In this document: positions 29,701 through 43,418 of the stretch, piece by piece | Layout: every line of letters begins with the position of its first letter | How positions within the stretch are numbered: position 1 is the stretch's first letter | Source: Channa striata | Taxonomy: Eukaryota > Chordata > Actinopteri > Anabantiformes > Channidae | DNA: 64,000 nt | Assembly: GCA_033026295.1 (NCBI GenBank) | Contig: CM065182.1 | Coordinates: 4,712,001-4,776,000 of the forward strand | Reading direction: 5' to 3' | Notes under the pieces: model-generated | Told to the model about the DNA's origin: nothing | Database searches by the model: none | What the model saw: only the letters and a program-made list of their open reading frames with translations | Translations under genes and position numbers: made by a program

Positions 29701-31125
29701 CTGCAGCATGTTCAAGGTAATGTTATGCTTGGAAATTTTTATTTCTTTTAAACTCTTGTATTTTGTGTCGCTGATGTTTGATGGATCATCCAATTATGAA
29801 ACATATGTGCATGTTCATACTGTGTGTAGTAGCCTGCACATGTTTTGGTGCATTATTAAGGCCTTGACATTGAATCCCCATAGGGGCCTTACTATGACTA
29901 AAGCTCTCAGACTCAGTCTAACTTTTGTAATTTTTTTTTTTTCCCCTCAAGAGCTTTTCCTTAGTTTGTGGCATGTCGGGGAGTAGATGATGGATTTCAA
30001 TAAAGCCCAGACTCTTGTTTGTCTAACCTGACTCTCTGTCACACTGCCCTTCTCTCCCTTCATCTCTGCATATATCCCTTTTCCCCTCCGTGCACTTTCA
30101 TCATTTACTCCGACCTAGACAAAGCTTTCAAGAGGGATCGCTACTGAAGGTGAATCAAATTTGGAGGAACTTTTTATTCCCCTCCCTCTTCTTCTGTGCT
30201 CTCCCTTAGCAGAGCTCCACAGCTTTGCCAGTTGGCAGTCGTGCAGCCTTCCGGACTACATACAATTTATTAGAGTTGATTGGAGCATCTGCAGGTCCTT
30301 TTGTGCCTCTGGAGACGAGTAGAGTCGAGTGGCAATTTGGAGAGGGCGGCGGCCGTGGTGGCTTTGGAATAGGAAGGAGAGGACAGAGCAGGACGTACAT
30401 TATTTTGAATCCCTGTGGAAGACGCAGGGAAGCTGGCGGAGGTTTCAGTCCCAGCTGTCATTCACGCGGGATGGAAATTTGGCTGGCCAAAGAGGCGGCG
30501 GCAAGAAATGAGCCCGTCTCTGTGCACGCCATTTGTCCCACTTACTGCCAATTGAAGAGATTGACTGACTGTGTGTGTGTGTGTGTGTGTGTGTGCGGCA
30601 CACACATTGCATATGCATGCGTGCGTTTGAGCCATTGTGTGCTAAAGATCTGTCGTTTAACTTTGCAAATTTCTGCCTTTGTGGTGCTGCTGATGCTCTA
30701 GACTTCTTTTGACGACTGCACACACGCAATACACATACAAATACAGCGTTCCACTGTAGGAGGCCCAGGCCTCATGCATTATTGAAGACCGAGGAACTGA
30801 GGGAGAAGCAGATTGCTATTCCGAGTACCAAGCAGCACACACTGCATTTACACATTGTCAACAATAAGATAATGCGATATACAGTATAGACATCTGCGGA
30901 TCAATAGAGAGCCTGAGTCAGTACAGAAAACTATCAGCATGCGTCTGAACCACAAATCCAGTTTATGCTTGTGTGTATTTTTCTTTGTCTGTGTACAGAG
31001 TGGTGTGTGTCCAGATTTGATGGCTAGCATACAGTATCTCCTTGAGCAAGGACACCCTTGAAGAAGCAATATCTCCTCACTGTTGGACTGACCTACAAAA
31101 GACACAGGGGTGCTGGTGTCAGCTT

Positions 31126-31163
<38 letters not shown>

Positions 31164-34100
31164 ATTTTCTCACACAGTCACACAGGAGGAGGAAGTCTCC
31201 ATCATAGAAAATGTAAAATGTCAGGATAAAGACCTGGTTTATGTTTAGCATTAGGCAGCGATTAAAGGTTAATTGTGGTCATTTTCTGAATAATGGTATA
31301 TTCCACAACCACCTGACACGGACTCTTCTCAGTCAGCATCCTGGATTAGCTTGTTCATTTGTGCCACTATTGTTGTGCAAAAATTGATTTAAAGCACATC
31401 AGACACACCGTGCACTCTATTCCAAAATCTGAAATATTTTAAACAAATGTGGGATTTACTTGTTTATCATGGTAGGTCCACTGCACATGCCCAAGATCTC
31501 CAATGGAGTGACTGTACAGTGATGCACATTCGTGTGGACACACATATTCATGCGATCCATTCCAATGTCTATATTCTACTGAAATGCAAATGCAAAGGCT
31601 GCTCAGTAAACCGGCCTACATAACGTTTATTTCTGTGCAATCAGTCATAATAGGTATAATATTTGTCCTACTTCAAAGTCTAAGCCTCTCTGATTCTGTT
31701 TTATGTTAAAACTTTGAAAAAAATTGCAATCAATTTGGTTTCTTACATGCAACAGTGTGTAATAATACCGTAACCTGATTTGAGTTTTAAGAAGCCTTAA
31801 TACACATGGTACTCGAAAATGAAAGTGCATCTCACACACACCCACTAATACATCGTGGTCAGCGCTAATCCCCACAATGTTATTTGTCTTTCCGGGGAGT
31901 TGTTTCGCTCCTCCCCTCGTCCTTACTGACCTTTTTAACTTGTGAGAGGGATCAAGATTATAGAATTACTTTTCTTTTCATCGCCATTGGCCAACAGTTA
32001 AGGTAGAATGATACACACAAACCTCTAAACTTTGCATGTAACTACTGATGCAGAACTCAAGAGACAAAAAGCAAATCTTGTTCTTGATTTAATTTTTACG
32101 ACAAGTTCTTGGAATCAAAAGGAGAGAGAAGGAACAAAAGTAGCTCCTCATACTCTGAATAACAAAACTCAAAATGAAAGTGCGTGTTGCAAATGAACAA
32201 TGCTAATGTTCAGCCGCTTTGTAAAATAAAGAGCAAAAATACAGACGAGACCTGAAGTGATGACAAAAGTATCACTCACATCAAGAGCAACTGCTGCATA
32301 ATCCCTTTTGATGCAATCCCATTATCAGCTCTCAGTGTCATATTCAGCTGCTGTGAAAAACCAATCCACACCTGTCGTCTCTCCCGTTTGGCCATTATCA
32401 ACTTCTTGTCTTTTGACAAGCCGCGATAAAACAATAGTATAGCACAAAAACAAAGTCCCCACACGCCGTCTCTTTTCCCCTGTTGCTCTATGTTTTTATA
32501 ACAGTTTTAATCAAGTTTGAAATTGCCAGCAGGTATTTATTCAGAGCTGTAAATAGTGCTTGGCGTCTGAACGCGGCGAGATGAGACCCGGCGTGTGTGC
32601 CGACACGGGCGCGCTGCCATTTATGTCTTCAAAAACGGCTTTATGTGCACACACAACTGAGTTAGGGTCAGGAAACACAACTTCAGTGGGTTCGAGTTGG
32701 CCACAAAATCTTTGAGTGTCAATCAAGGTAGAAGACGCGTTACATAAAGTGACATTATCACACAGGAACTTCATTACTATAGTAACCCGTAATTCATAAT
32801 ATTGGGCTACGGTCATCACCACAAGACGACCGCACAAAGTGGCTCAAACTTGTTGTTGCCTTGCTCTAAGTCTCCTTATCTCACAAGCCATCTTCGACTA
32901 ATATTAACAACATCCGCCTTAAATCAACAACTTCCTGCCCAACTTCCGGTAGTCGCTACCGTATCTTTATCGCCAAAGAGATTCCCTTGCCCTGCGCTGG
33001 CACACATGCCCTGGGGCAAGAAGCTGCCCCCTCAAACACCGAGTCCCATTTGCGATAAATGCCGGTTGGTGATATAAAATTTGACTAAAGCAGGTAGAAA
33101 ACACAGCAGGCAAAGAAATCAACATGTCCTGGGAATCCTTTGTGCTAAACATGACATAAACCATGATGACCCATATGCCAATTATAAAGATATATTGACA
33201 AGAAACAGGAGAACTATGTGGCAGTATATTCAGTCTTTAAGAAACACGCACCGATACATACAGTATATTCAAAAATCATTTTACAGTATGCTACACAAAT
33301 CAATTACAAAGACCTTCGAAAATGTCCCATTTCTACTTGTCTGGGCCTTTAATCCACGTTGGCAATACAAACGCCTTTGCCCCACTGGAGCTTTTTGAAA
33401 ATGCTCTGAGGATGTTATACAACTATACTTGACGAAATACAAGCTGAGACTCTCACAGTCCCTGACTGGAACATCAATGAGAATCAGTGAGAAATATCCT
33501 TAGTGTTTGTGAAACAACCAGAACAAAAAGTTGGATTTAGTTTTTACTAGTAAAACCCTGAGCCAAGCCCTGGGATTGAGGTGTTATTTAATTTTTGATA
33601 ACCGATAATAAACTGCACACGCAAACCTGTACACGTGCTCACACACACTCTTCATTTTGACCTCTGTTAGGTCACTCCAGGTGGATGAGCTGAAATGAAG
33701 CAATCACACTCCACTCACACTTTATAGGATATCATGCTGAGTGTGTCAGTCTGAACATGTTACCTTGATTAACAATCTAAAAATAGGTCCCGCACAGAGA
33801 CGGTGTTAGGCCCCTCTGCACAACACCAAGCCGAGACGCTTAAACACCCAGGATGCAAGTGTGGTCGAACATCCAGACATGTTTGGGAACGATAGTTTGA
33901 AGTTCATGCAAAGTTTGTCGTAGCAGCTGAACTCATCAGTTACGTCTTATGTGCTGCCTACAGTTGTGTGTGGAGCGACGACGCAGAACTTTCAGAGTTT
34001 ATAGACAAACTATTTCAAACCTTGATGCGGCCTATTCTGGATATTTTCTTTGTTCTGTCTGTAAATCTGAATGCTGAAGCTATTTTATTCAAATGCACAT

Positions 34101-37100
34101 AAAACATCAAGAAATTGCATTACCTTTTTTTTTTTTTTTTTAAAGGGGCAGTTCACAATTTTTCAACCACTGCTCTTATTAGGAAACTTGAGTGCTTTTG
34201 ATGGAACTGTTGGTTTGATGGTCTGTTGGTAAAAGCTGCTGTCCACAGTGCCCGCACACGGCTTCACCCTGAATGCGACTGCTCTATAAGAAATAAGGGC
34301 CGCGCCGCACAGCCCTCGTTTTGTGGAAAAATCGCACTTCAAAGTTCACCTGACTTACAGGGCTTATGGAGGGCTTTGGTGTCTGCTCTGTGGGTGTTGA
34401 TTGACAGGATGTGATTGACACTGCTGCTCTCGACTTTCTGGGCTTGCACGGAGTCTGGCTTTTGGAGCTTCTGTATATGTTCTGGAGCTTCTGTTCTGTG
34501 TAATAAGCAGTATTTTCCCCAGTGAGAGAGAGAAGAGAAGATTCTCACAGAACCTAAACAGATGTCACATGCAGTCATTCGAAGTTTGGGTTGCACTTTA
34601 GTTCACAGCTTGGTAATTACAGGGTAATGGTTTGGTAATGTTTTGGAAATAATATGGAAATAATATGGGTAACATCTTGGAAACCTAATGGGGAGGTAAT
34701 ATTTTAGTCATAAGCTAATGATGACTTTAACAACGTAAGATGGCACTTGGAGTATGCCACTAATAAATATAATAAAGCAACATGATAGACTCCAAAAATA
34801 ATAATATCCTGGTCTGTATATATCCAGGGAAAGGAGGCCAAGAACACATGGATAAAAACGTATTAACATTAAACAAGAGGCACAGTAATTACTTGGAAAC
34901 TCTGCCAGTAATGCCTGTGTATGTTTATGCACATGAAACAAAGCCGCTCCGTGTCTCCATTAGTTTTCTCATAAAGATGAACAACAAAAGTAAAGCCAAA
35001 TATATATATATTATACATTTTATCATTACCTGGATATTTGTCACCTTGTTTTTTACCTCACTGTTACCCTGCCACTACCGAGCTGCAATAAAATGCTACA
35101 GTTCCAGCGTCTTACCCATTATAAATATGTGGACGTGCAGTACGTCCGCATGGACCTCGCCACATGTGTCAGGGATCAGATCTTGGGGTTGGTCGAACAA
35201 CTCTTTAGCTCATGAGCCACAGTGGCTTCAAACAAGTCCAGGTAAACTTAAAGCTGTACATTAGTCCTTTCTGTCCAGCTCCTCTTGCAGCTGTTTACGA
35301 ACCAGCTTCATAAATCCATCTTCAGTTTGCACTGTCCTGACAGAATTTGCATGTAATTTTGTCTCCTCGTCAAACGTGTATGGTAATCACACCACCTGAA
35401 AAATGTGATAATGATTACGATTTCGAGACATGCTAAGACATCTCCGTGCAGTTAGCTGGTTCGCACTGATCGTTCACCAGGTGCAAGTTCAGCAAGTGTA
35501 AATGGAGACGTCTCATCATGACAAGGAAGACAGAACTTTGAGCAAACTCGTGTGAGCCGTAACACACTAACAGAGACATGCCTTCAAGCCGATTAACCCA
35601 CTTGAGTTTGTATCTCCGTCTAATCCCCCCTGCAGCAGAACCCCAGCCTTGTGTCATCACAACACAGGCAGAGACAATGAGCAAGCAAGAGAGACCAGAC
35701 AGACAGAGGGAAGCAGAGGGGCAAGTAGCAGAAGACGACAACGTCAGCTCGACGTAGTCCAGGTGCGAAAATTATTGTCCTGCCATGAGCAAATGGCAAT
35801 ATGCTGTCATTTCCCCGCCGACAGGAAAACAAGACATTGTTTAACAGTCAGACCTACAGCTGCAGGAAACAGGCCGCTGTGTGATGGCCAGACACGCACC
35901 TCATCATTCACTGTCGTCGAGCACAGTGAATCAGATGCCCAACTAGTGAGCTTGTTAACCTAGGGGAATTGATTACACGCCTTCCTTCCCCTGACATTTG
36001 GAGCCGTGTTACTAATTGTATAATAAGCAGTGTCTGTAACAGTAATAATAATCTGAGCAGCATGTCTTTGGTGGCTTATGATGTGTGTGTGTGTGTGTGT
36101 GTAATATGATTATAGTTTGAAAGACGTTTAGATATTCAAAGTAACACACATACGCACACACACACACACACACACACAGAGAAACAGTAATGTTAAGAAA
36201 ACTGTGATCAAGAATTACTTCATACACAGCAATGTGTGTATGAAGGATTCTTAATAAAGACATTATATGTCATAGAGAGCAAGTGGAACCAGAACTTCCC
36301 GGTCGCTTTCCACAAGTAAGAAAACGTAATACTGATTTTGAGATTTTTGCTGATCTTTAATGCTGCAAATATCTATAAATCAAGCGTCAGTTTGCAGCCT
36401 TTTCTATCACTGTCTACCTTGTGTGTTTACATTTACATTCTAGATAAGAATAGGAGGTTTTTAAAGATATTTGATTAAATTTTTTCAAAAATATTACCCA
36501 GTGTTTGTCAGCTAAATGTCACATCTCGACATAAGAAAGGACCTATTAATAGAGACAATAACTGGCTAGCAAGTAATGTGTCATATGTTCACCGTCCTAC
36601 TTTGGTGTTTTATTAGCATGTAACATTTCCTAATTTGCACAAAGCACAAAATATAACCAAGACTAATGTCATTCATTGTGCAATTATCTCATAATTAACC
36701 AAGGTACTGAACAAAATGGCCTCGTGATGGAGCTGGATTACAGGTGAGACAACAAAGTTATTCCAGTTCATTCTAGAAAATCATATTTCATGGCGATCTG
36801 CAAAATGTTGTTGAGATATTTGGCATAGAGGATAACTGAGAGAATAGCCAAAGTCACGGTCTACTGTAGGTAACGAATAGCTCTGAAAAGATCATCAGCG
36901 AGCACAAAAGCAAGAAGAAGCAAATCTTAAGCTCAATCCTGACAAAATGCAGATATAACAAAGGGGAGTGAAGCCGCACACTATGCTGAACATTTGAAAA
37001 ATGAAATCCACGTAAAGAGTATTTACAGAATAAAAAGGCCACAGTGTGGACAGCCGCAGAAGCCTGTTGTGCAGATAACAGATGACATCTGAAGTGAAAC

Positions 37101-40100
37101 CCGCCGCGAGAACAGCAATAATGATGATCTAATGCCACAGTCACCGTTTTCCCACACGTCTTTGTGCGCACACAAAAACCCGTGGTAATCTTCTGACGGT
37201 GGCAGCTGCTCCGTCTACCTCTCCTCCCTCCTCCGCCTGGAGTTCCTCTCACTATTCTCCCCGTTTTGAATTCCAACCTTTTCTCCGATGTGCCGTTTCT
37301 CACCTGCCCCAGAGCTGTTGCTCCCGAGTTTTCAGCCCTCAGTCGAGTCACCTGCTCATCCAGTTGCACCTCATTTGCAGTTAGCTCGAATATTCTGTAT
37401 ATACGAACGGCAGCTCGCAGTTTGTCCAGATTGTGTGTGTTGTCCTCCAGCCTTCATTCTGGTCCCCCTGTCTGTACCTGTTTTTGTGGCCATCTGCCTC
37501 GTCTTTTGATTTATTGCCTGTCCCCTCAACATTTTGGGTTTGTTTGCATCTAGTTGTATGTTAATTGAGCAAGTCATAGTTGGAACATTAAGTACTTGGA
37601 TCTAAACGCTGAGTTTAAATTCTGCAGTCAATCTTTAAAAAATATTGGAATTTAATGATGTCTCAGTATTAGCTTTGTCTTTTTTTAATATTATCTTACC
37701 ATTTCAGAATTGTCATATTGCATCAGCAAACACACGCATCTTAGCCATTAATTGTTATTTCAATGCTGTTATGATGCCAATGTTTTTAATAGTTTCTGAC
37801 CCAACCTGTCTGTGGTGCTCAGCTCCAGATACTCTCCACTTTTACAGTGGCATAACTAGTCAATTAGTTTGAAACTATTTTCATTATTGGTTAAAAAAGT
37901 ATCTTTTGGAGTATTTACAGTATTTGTAGCATATAGTCAACTCTCATCTCATGGTAATGAAGATCTACATAGGAGCTCATTTACCGGATTCATTCATTTT
38001 TACTTCAACAGGTGATTTCTGAGGCACGGAGGAGCAAACTGTGTTTGATAAAAGCATCTTTGTTGAGGTTTCATGATTTGAACTATAGATAATATCACAA
38101 ACAGGGACCTTACAGATCTGCAAATGTCACAGACTGAGGCCTGTCATCCTTGTCCATCACTGTCCCCTCACATCCAAGTCCGTGGGAGAGCGATAAAGTG
38201 CTGCAAAGTACACGCAACAAAATGACAAGTCCCATGACGGCTATTACCTGGCTTATACTGGCGAGACACGCGCTCGCTGCGGTCCAATCTGCAACGTGCG
38301 GTACCACCCGTGTTGTGGAATGGGTCGGTCTTATTCTCGTATATTTGAGTCTTTTTTTTTTTTCTTGTTCATCATCCTTGGTATGAAGATAAAAAGGCTT
38401 TTTCTGGTGTGCCGCCTTATTCTATCATTACGATCACCGTCGTCATCCCGGTAACACAACCACCACCTTTATCATCTTTTACATTAGATGGATTTGTTCT
38501 ACTTATCAGCAAACACCTACCCTCGTGTTTTGCCAGTGGCGACATAAAAATCCTCTTTGAGTACACCAACAGCCCACTCGGCCTGTCCTTTTAACGCACT
38601 CAAGTGACGCATGAGTGTGGCCCAAACTGATTACTGAAACTCTACAGGAAGGCATATGTATCAGTAAGTACCAGGATGAATAATGCAAGTTGGAGCACAG
38701 CTCATTTCATCATTTTACTCACACTTTTCATCCACTCCCTCCAATATCCCTTGTGAGTTTTGTTACACCGACCTGCTGTATTTTTATATTTGTATGAACA
38801 GTGATATATGCAGCTTTTTTTCTTTTTTTTTTTGCTGAGTCTGATGATAACCACAGCCACAAAGGTCACTGCCCAGCTCGTCAGGTGGAAGAAGCCAGGT
38901 GGAAAAGTCGTACCATTATGAAAGGCTTATAAAAACGACAAAGTAAATATAGGAGCTGCAACACCCCCAAGCCCAGTGTCCACAAATATTTGAGTTCAAA
39001 TGTTGCAATAATAACATATGTATTTGTATTAATTACTAAAGGTTTTTAAGCCAACTACCCTGTCATGACATCATCATGCCATGTAATGGGCCCTTATCTG
39101 TTCTTATCAGCCAAAAATTATGGTTTAGTAGGTCACATTTCATAGGTGCAAAAGGTTTTTTTCGTGCTCTGTAATGTGCTCACGTTTGCTGAACAATAAT
39201 AAACAGGAAGTTGGGGGGGGGGGTGCGATGAAGAGTGGGCTGAAGGCAACACATCACATCAGCACTGCATTAACTCACTATTGCCCAACTCTGTCCTTTC
39301 ATACATACACTGCACAAATAAATACAGTCCGTACACATACAGAGAATTTTAGCTTCTTTGAGCTCACTGTTTTGCTGCTCCTGACCAGCAACCAAAAAAA
39401 AGTAAACAAAACCAAAGAAATCTTTGATAATCCCATTTCCCATACCACCTGCACACAGACAAGATTAGCGGCCACCTAGCGAGTACAGAGCATCATTTAG
39501 CAGCCAGAAACGCATGTCTTCCCCAGGTGTTGATGACTGCAAACCATTTTCACCAAAAAAAAAAAAAGAATATGCTGCTGTAAATGTGAACAGCTGGGAA
39601 ATATTATCAGTATTTGTGGTTCTGCTGCATGAACAATTAATTCCATTTCTTGATGCTACATTTAGATGATTGAATTCAGTCTCCTCCTCTGAGATAGTGA
39701 GATTAAGTAATTGAGTAATTTTTGCTGTTTAACATGCTCGTGACAGCCCGTTATAATAAGTGCACACTGCTAATAAGAAGAATATGGGTAACTAACAATT
39801 TAACCTTCAATTGAAGACTGATCCTTTTTGGTTGTGGCTATTTGACCCCGACCTCACCTGTCTCCATGCTGTTAAAGGCAGTGAGGTCCCTTCCCTTCAG
39901 CACTGCATGAAAAGTCATCTTAACTCTTATTCAAGTCCTTTTTTTTTTAAGGAATTGTCTTTGAAGAGCAGCCCAGTCAGACTGATGTACAGTACATTCT
40001 GTCCCAGGCAGTGGAAACCTATCTATAGTCATCATTAGAGGCTGGCGTTCTTTGTAGATTAAATTGCTGTAGCTCTTGAGTCAAGTCTTACTGAACCCTG

Positions 40101-43100
40101 GTTGAGTTTGTCGATGTTCTGTCCATGTTGTAATTCAAACAGCTGGTGATAAACATGGAGGGAGGATAGAGGACGGGGACACATCCCCACATCCTGAGTT
40201 TTATCATGGCTCCCCGGTTATGTCTGTATTTGCCTTATTTGCGAGTAGACCATGAATTCACTTTCATGAGTCAGTTTTAAACGCACTAGATGTAACAGCC
40301 AAATAAACAAATGTGATGATGTCAATAATCATTGCACATTTCATAGCTCACTTTGACCCACTTCTTTGTACTAGTTGTCTAAGCAACCAACTATATTTCC
40401 AGGATCTATGCAAAGATAGATCCGTCCTTGCACACCACTACTTTGCATCCCAGATGCAGCCTGTGATGGGATTTTAAATATGGTGTAGATGGTTTTAATG
40501 TGACATTTTAGACTAGAACAAAAGGTGTCTTCGTGAACTCACACATTTAATTGAGCTTTGCACGTTTCTTTTTACAGTATTTACCCCCCCAACTCCCTCG
40601 ACCACACACTTTGGATGTGTTTCATTTGTAAATCTTCGCACTTTGCTTCTACGCTAAGTTATTGTGCAAACTGTCATAGGCGATAACTCGAATACGTACC
40701 AAGACGGCGCTCAACCCTAGTTTAGAAATTTGGTGAAAACCAAGCCAGACAAAAAAGTGTGTGTGCAATGACAAAAGAAACAATAGAGGCACAAAATTCT
40801 TTGAAGAAAATGATACGAAGTCGCATTCATTATCTTAAAAATGATTAATTGTGGCAGTCATCTATTGATGAGTATAATGAGCGTTACAGTGAGACGATTA
40901 AGGCTGAGTTTACTTCCTCACTGATATTATACGCTCAACATTAACTGAACAAGTCCATGTTGTGAAACCTATTGAAATCATTTTACCTCACAGGCTAATG
41001 TCAACTGCTCATCAATTTACGGTTTTGCCCACATCAGCAACAGAATATTGAGGGCAGGCACTACAGATGCTGCCTTAATATCATTTTAAAGCTCTTAGGT
41101 CTGGATGAGATATTACGCAATACCACAGAAGTGCTTCCACAATCTTTCTTCCCCTTTATTATCATATGGCAAGCAATAATCTTTTGCCTCTCAGCCAACA
41201 TCCATTATGATGTATCACAACTCTATAATATATAGCACAGGCCTAGTTTTCAGAGCAATCTTGACGCATTTACAGCAGACATCACATTGGGGATATCTTC
41301 TGCTGAGAGGTGGAAATAACTGGGTACTAAAAGGGGAGGCGGCGGGGGGGGGTCTGATTTTCACAGTCCCTCTCTAACAATCAATAAGCTCTTCTTGACC
41401 TTTATGTGCATCAATAATGGTATTTCTGCTTTTTGGAGGAGGATAAAAACTTTAGTTCATCCTCAGACAGGAGTATTTCTTCCCCTGTGAAAACTGTTGG
41501 CTTAGGATTCAAGTGCTCAGCAGCTCAACTAAAAGCAAATATTGAGACTTAAACAGCAGTGCCGACAGTGCACAAAAGAGAATTGCTGCAAGAAAGAAAA
41601 AGAGAAGCCGGCCAGCGCCTTTTCCGTGTCCGCATTATCCATTCTTCCCTACCAGTGCACAATCGAAGGGTTGCCAAAGCGCTCGCCTGGGGTTGGATGT
41701 CTAACACGACATTGGTATTCAGTGTCTGTGTCCGCTCTGTATGTCCACCTCTGAGTCATCCGCTGTGACCCCTCCGCAGCATTAGGTTCGTGACCTTCTC
41801 TCTAACACCAGCGCCACCCTTGACTCTCCACATGGCAACCTGTTAATGTCACTGCCGTCTCTCCCCTTTCTGTCTTTTCCTGTCACATGCTCAAGGTGAA
41901 AATTTGACTCCTTCTCCTTACACAATCGTATTCTGTCACTTTTTCACCCTTGAGGGCTCGGGACAGGAACAAGTGACCTTTGATGGGAATGTAATGAACA
42001 CTAGTCACAGCTTCCTCATCCATGTCTGGCTCTGAGCCTAAGTGACATAGTTTTCTAGATGCTATATGACTCATGGAGGCCAGCTAAAGAATCAACAGCT
42101 ACAGATTCATCATTTACGAGCCTTCCTTAGAGGCTCGTCTAAGAAAAGGTGCGGTCGAGCTTTGAGATGGGGCCTTGCTGTGCGTTCACACATCAGAAAT
42201 CCCTTACTTGACAAATACCGGAGAGGACGTCATTTCCTCTGGGCTAGTCCCATTTGAAGACTTGCATACTTAGTTTGGTGACTCATCTAGAGTGAGTTGA
42301 AGCTTGTGTTGCTTCCAAATGGGTTTCTGCTGAGTGACATTGGCAACAAAGTGCTAAAACAGATGGTTTAAGACAAACCTCTTTGCGCCTCCTTGTTTTA
42401 ACGGCCCCAATGGAAAAATCAAACACGTACATTATGGTGTCACTCGTTGATGCATCTGCTTTTAATGTGAAGCCTCCAACCGAAAACTCTTTGAGTGATA
42501 GAGGAAAATATGAATACATGTTAAAGCATGGACGTCCCGCTTTACCGGGATGGCTAATGGTGCACTGTTGGATCCGTCCCTCAGTGACATCTCTCCATTA
42601 TCCTCAGCTCTGTGCCTTATCTGAAAACAACTCGGTCTTTCTGTCCCTGCACCGAAATAAGTGGCAGACAGACAGCCAGATGGGGAAAATGGAAGAAAGG
42701 AAAGTGCTTCTACGCCAGCTGCTATCCTGAAAAGTGGTTACAGTGCAAAGGGAGCAGATCAAAGATGCCGAAACCATTAGGAACACATGTGGCTCCTTCT
42801 TTTCATGACCGTCCAATGGGTCAGTTGTTAATGACTCCCCTTCCTACATTTGTGGGCGTTTAGCGGGCCAAACCCGACAAAAGAATGAGATGATCAAAGA
42901 AGCTTTGTGGCACACAGGCTTTGTGTGTTTGGATGGAGAGTGGGACCTTTTTTTTTTTTTTTTGCTTGTGTGTGTGTGTGTGTGTGTGTCCATGTGGGAT
43001 TAAAAACCTCACCACGACTTACATCTGGAGGATGTACTCTACAGTGTTTTCTTTTTATAAAGTTTGTAGAGCTGAGAAGATGATGGCAGCCTTGTTAGAC

Positions 43101-43381
43101 GCATAGCACCGTATATTAGATAGTAATAACACATTTCCTAAACTCTAGAATGGGCCTTTTCTGCTATTAAGTTTTGGTTATCACCCAAAAAGTCAACAAC
43201 AGTTTATTATCTTAGTAATATTTAATGGTCATTCAGTGTAAAATATTATCGCTACCTTCTCTTTTTGCTGGGAAAAGCTGTGAGGTACTGAGCTAAAACA
43301 ACACTGATTAGTTAGTTGGGATGTAAAATAACCTTTACATATTATTTATATTAAATTCCTGGAAATGCATCCCATGTCAGT

Positions 43382-43418
<37 letters not shown>

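Noticed and set aside
30225..30701. 158-codon plus-strand frame in gabrb2 intron 3
   Set aside because: It runs through a GT microsatellite and shows no domain; no evidence of a nested gene.
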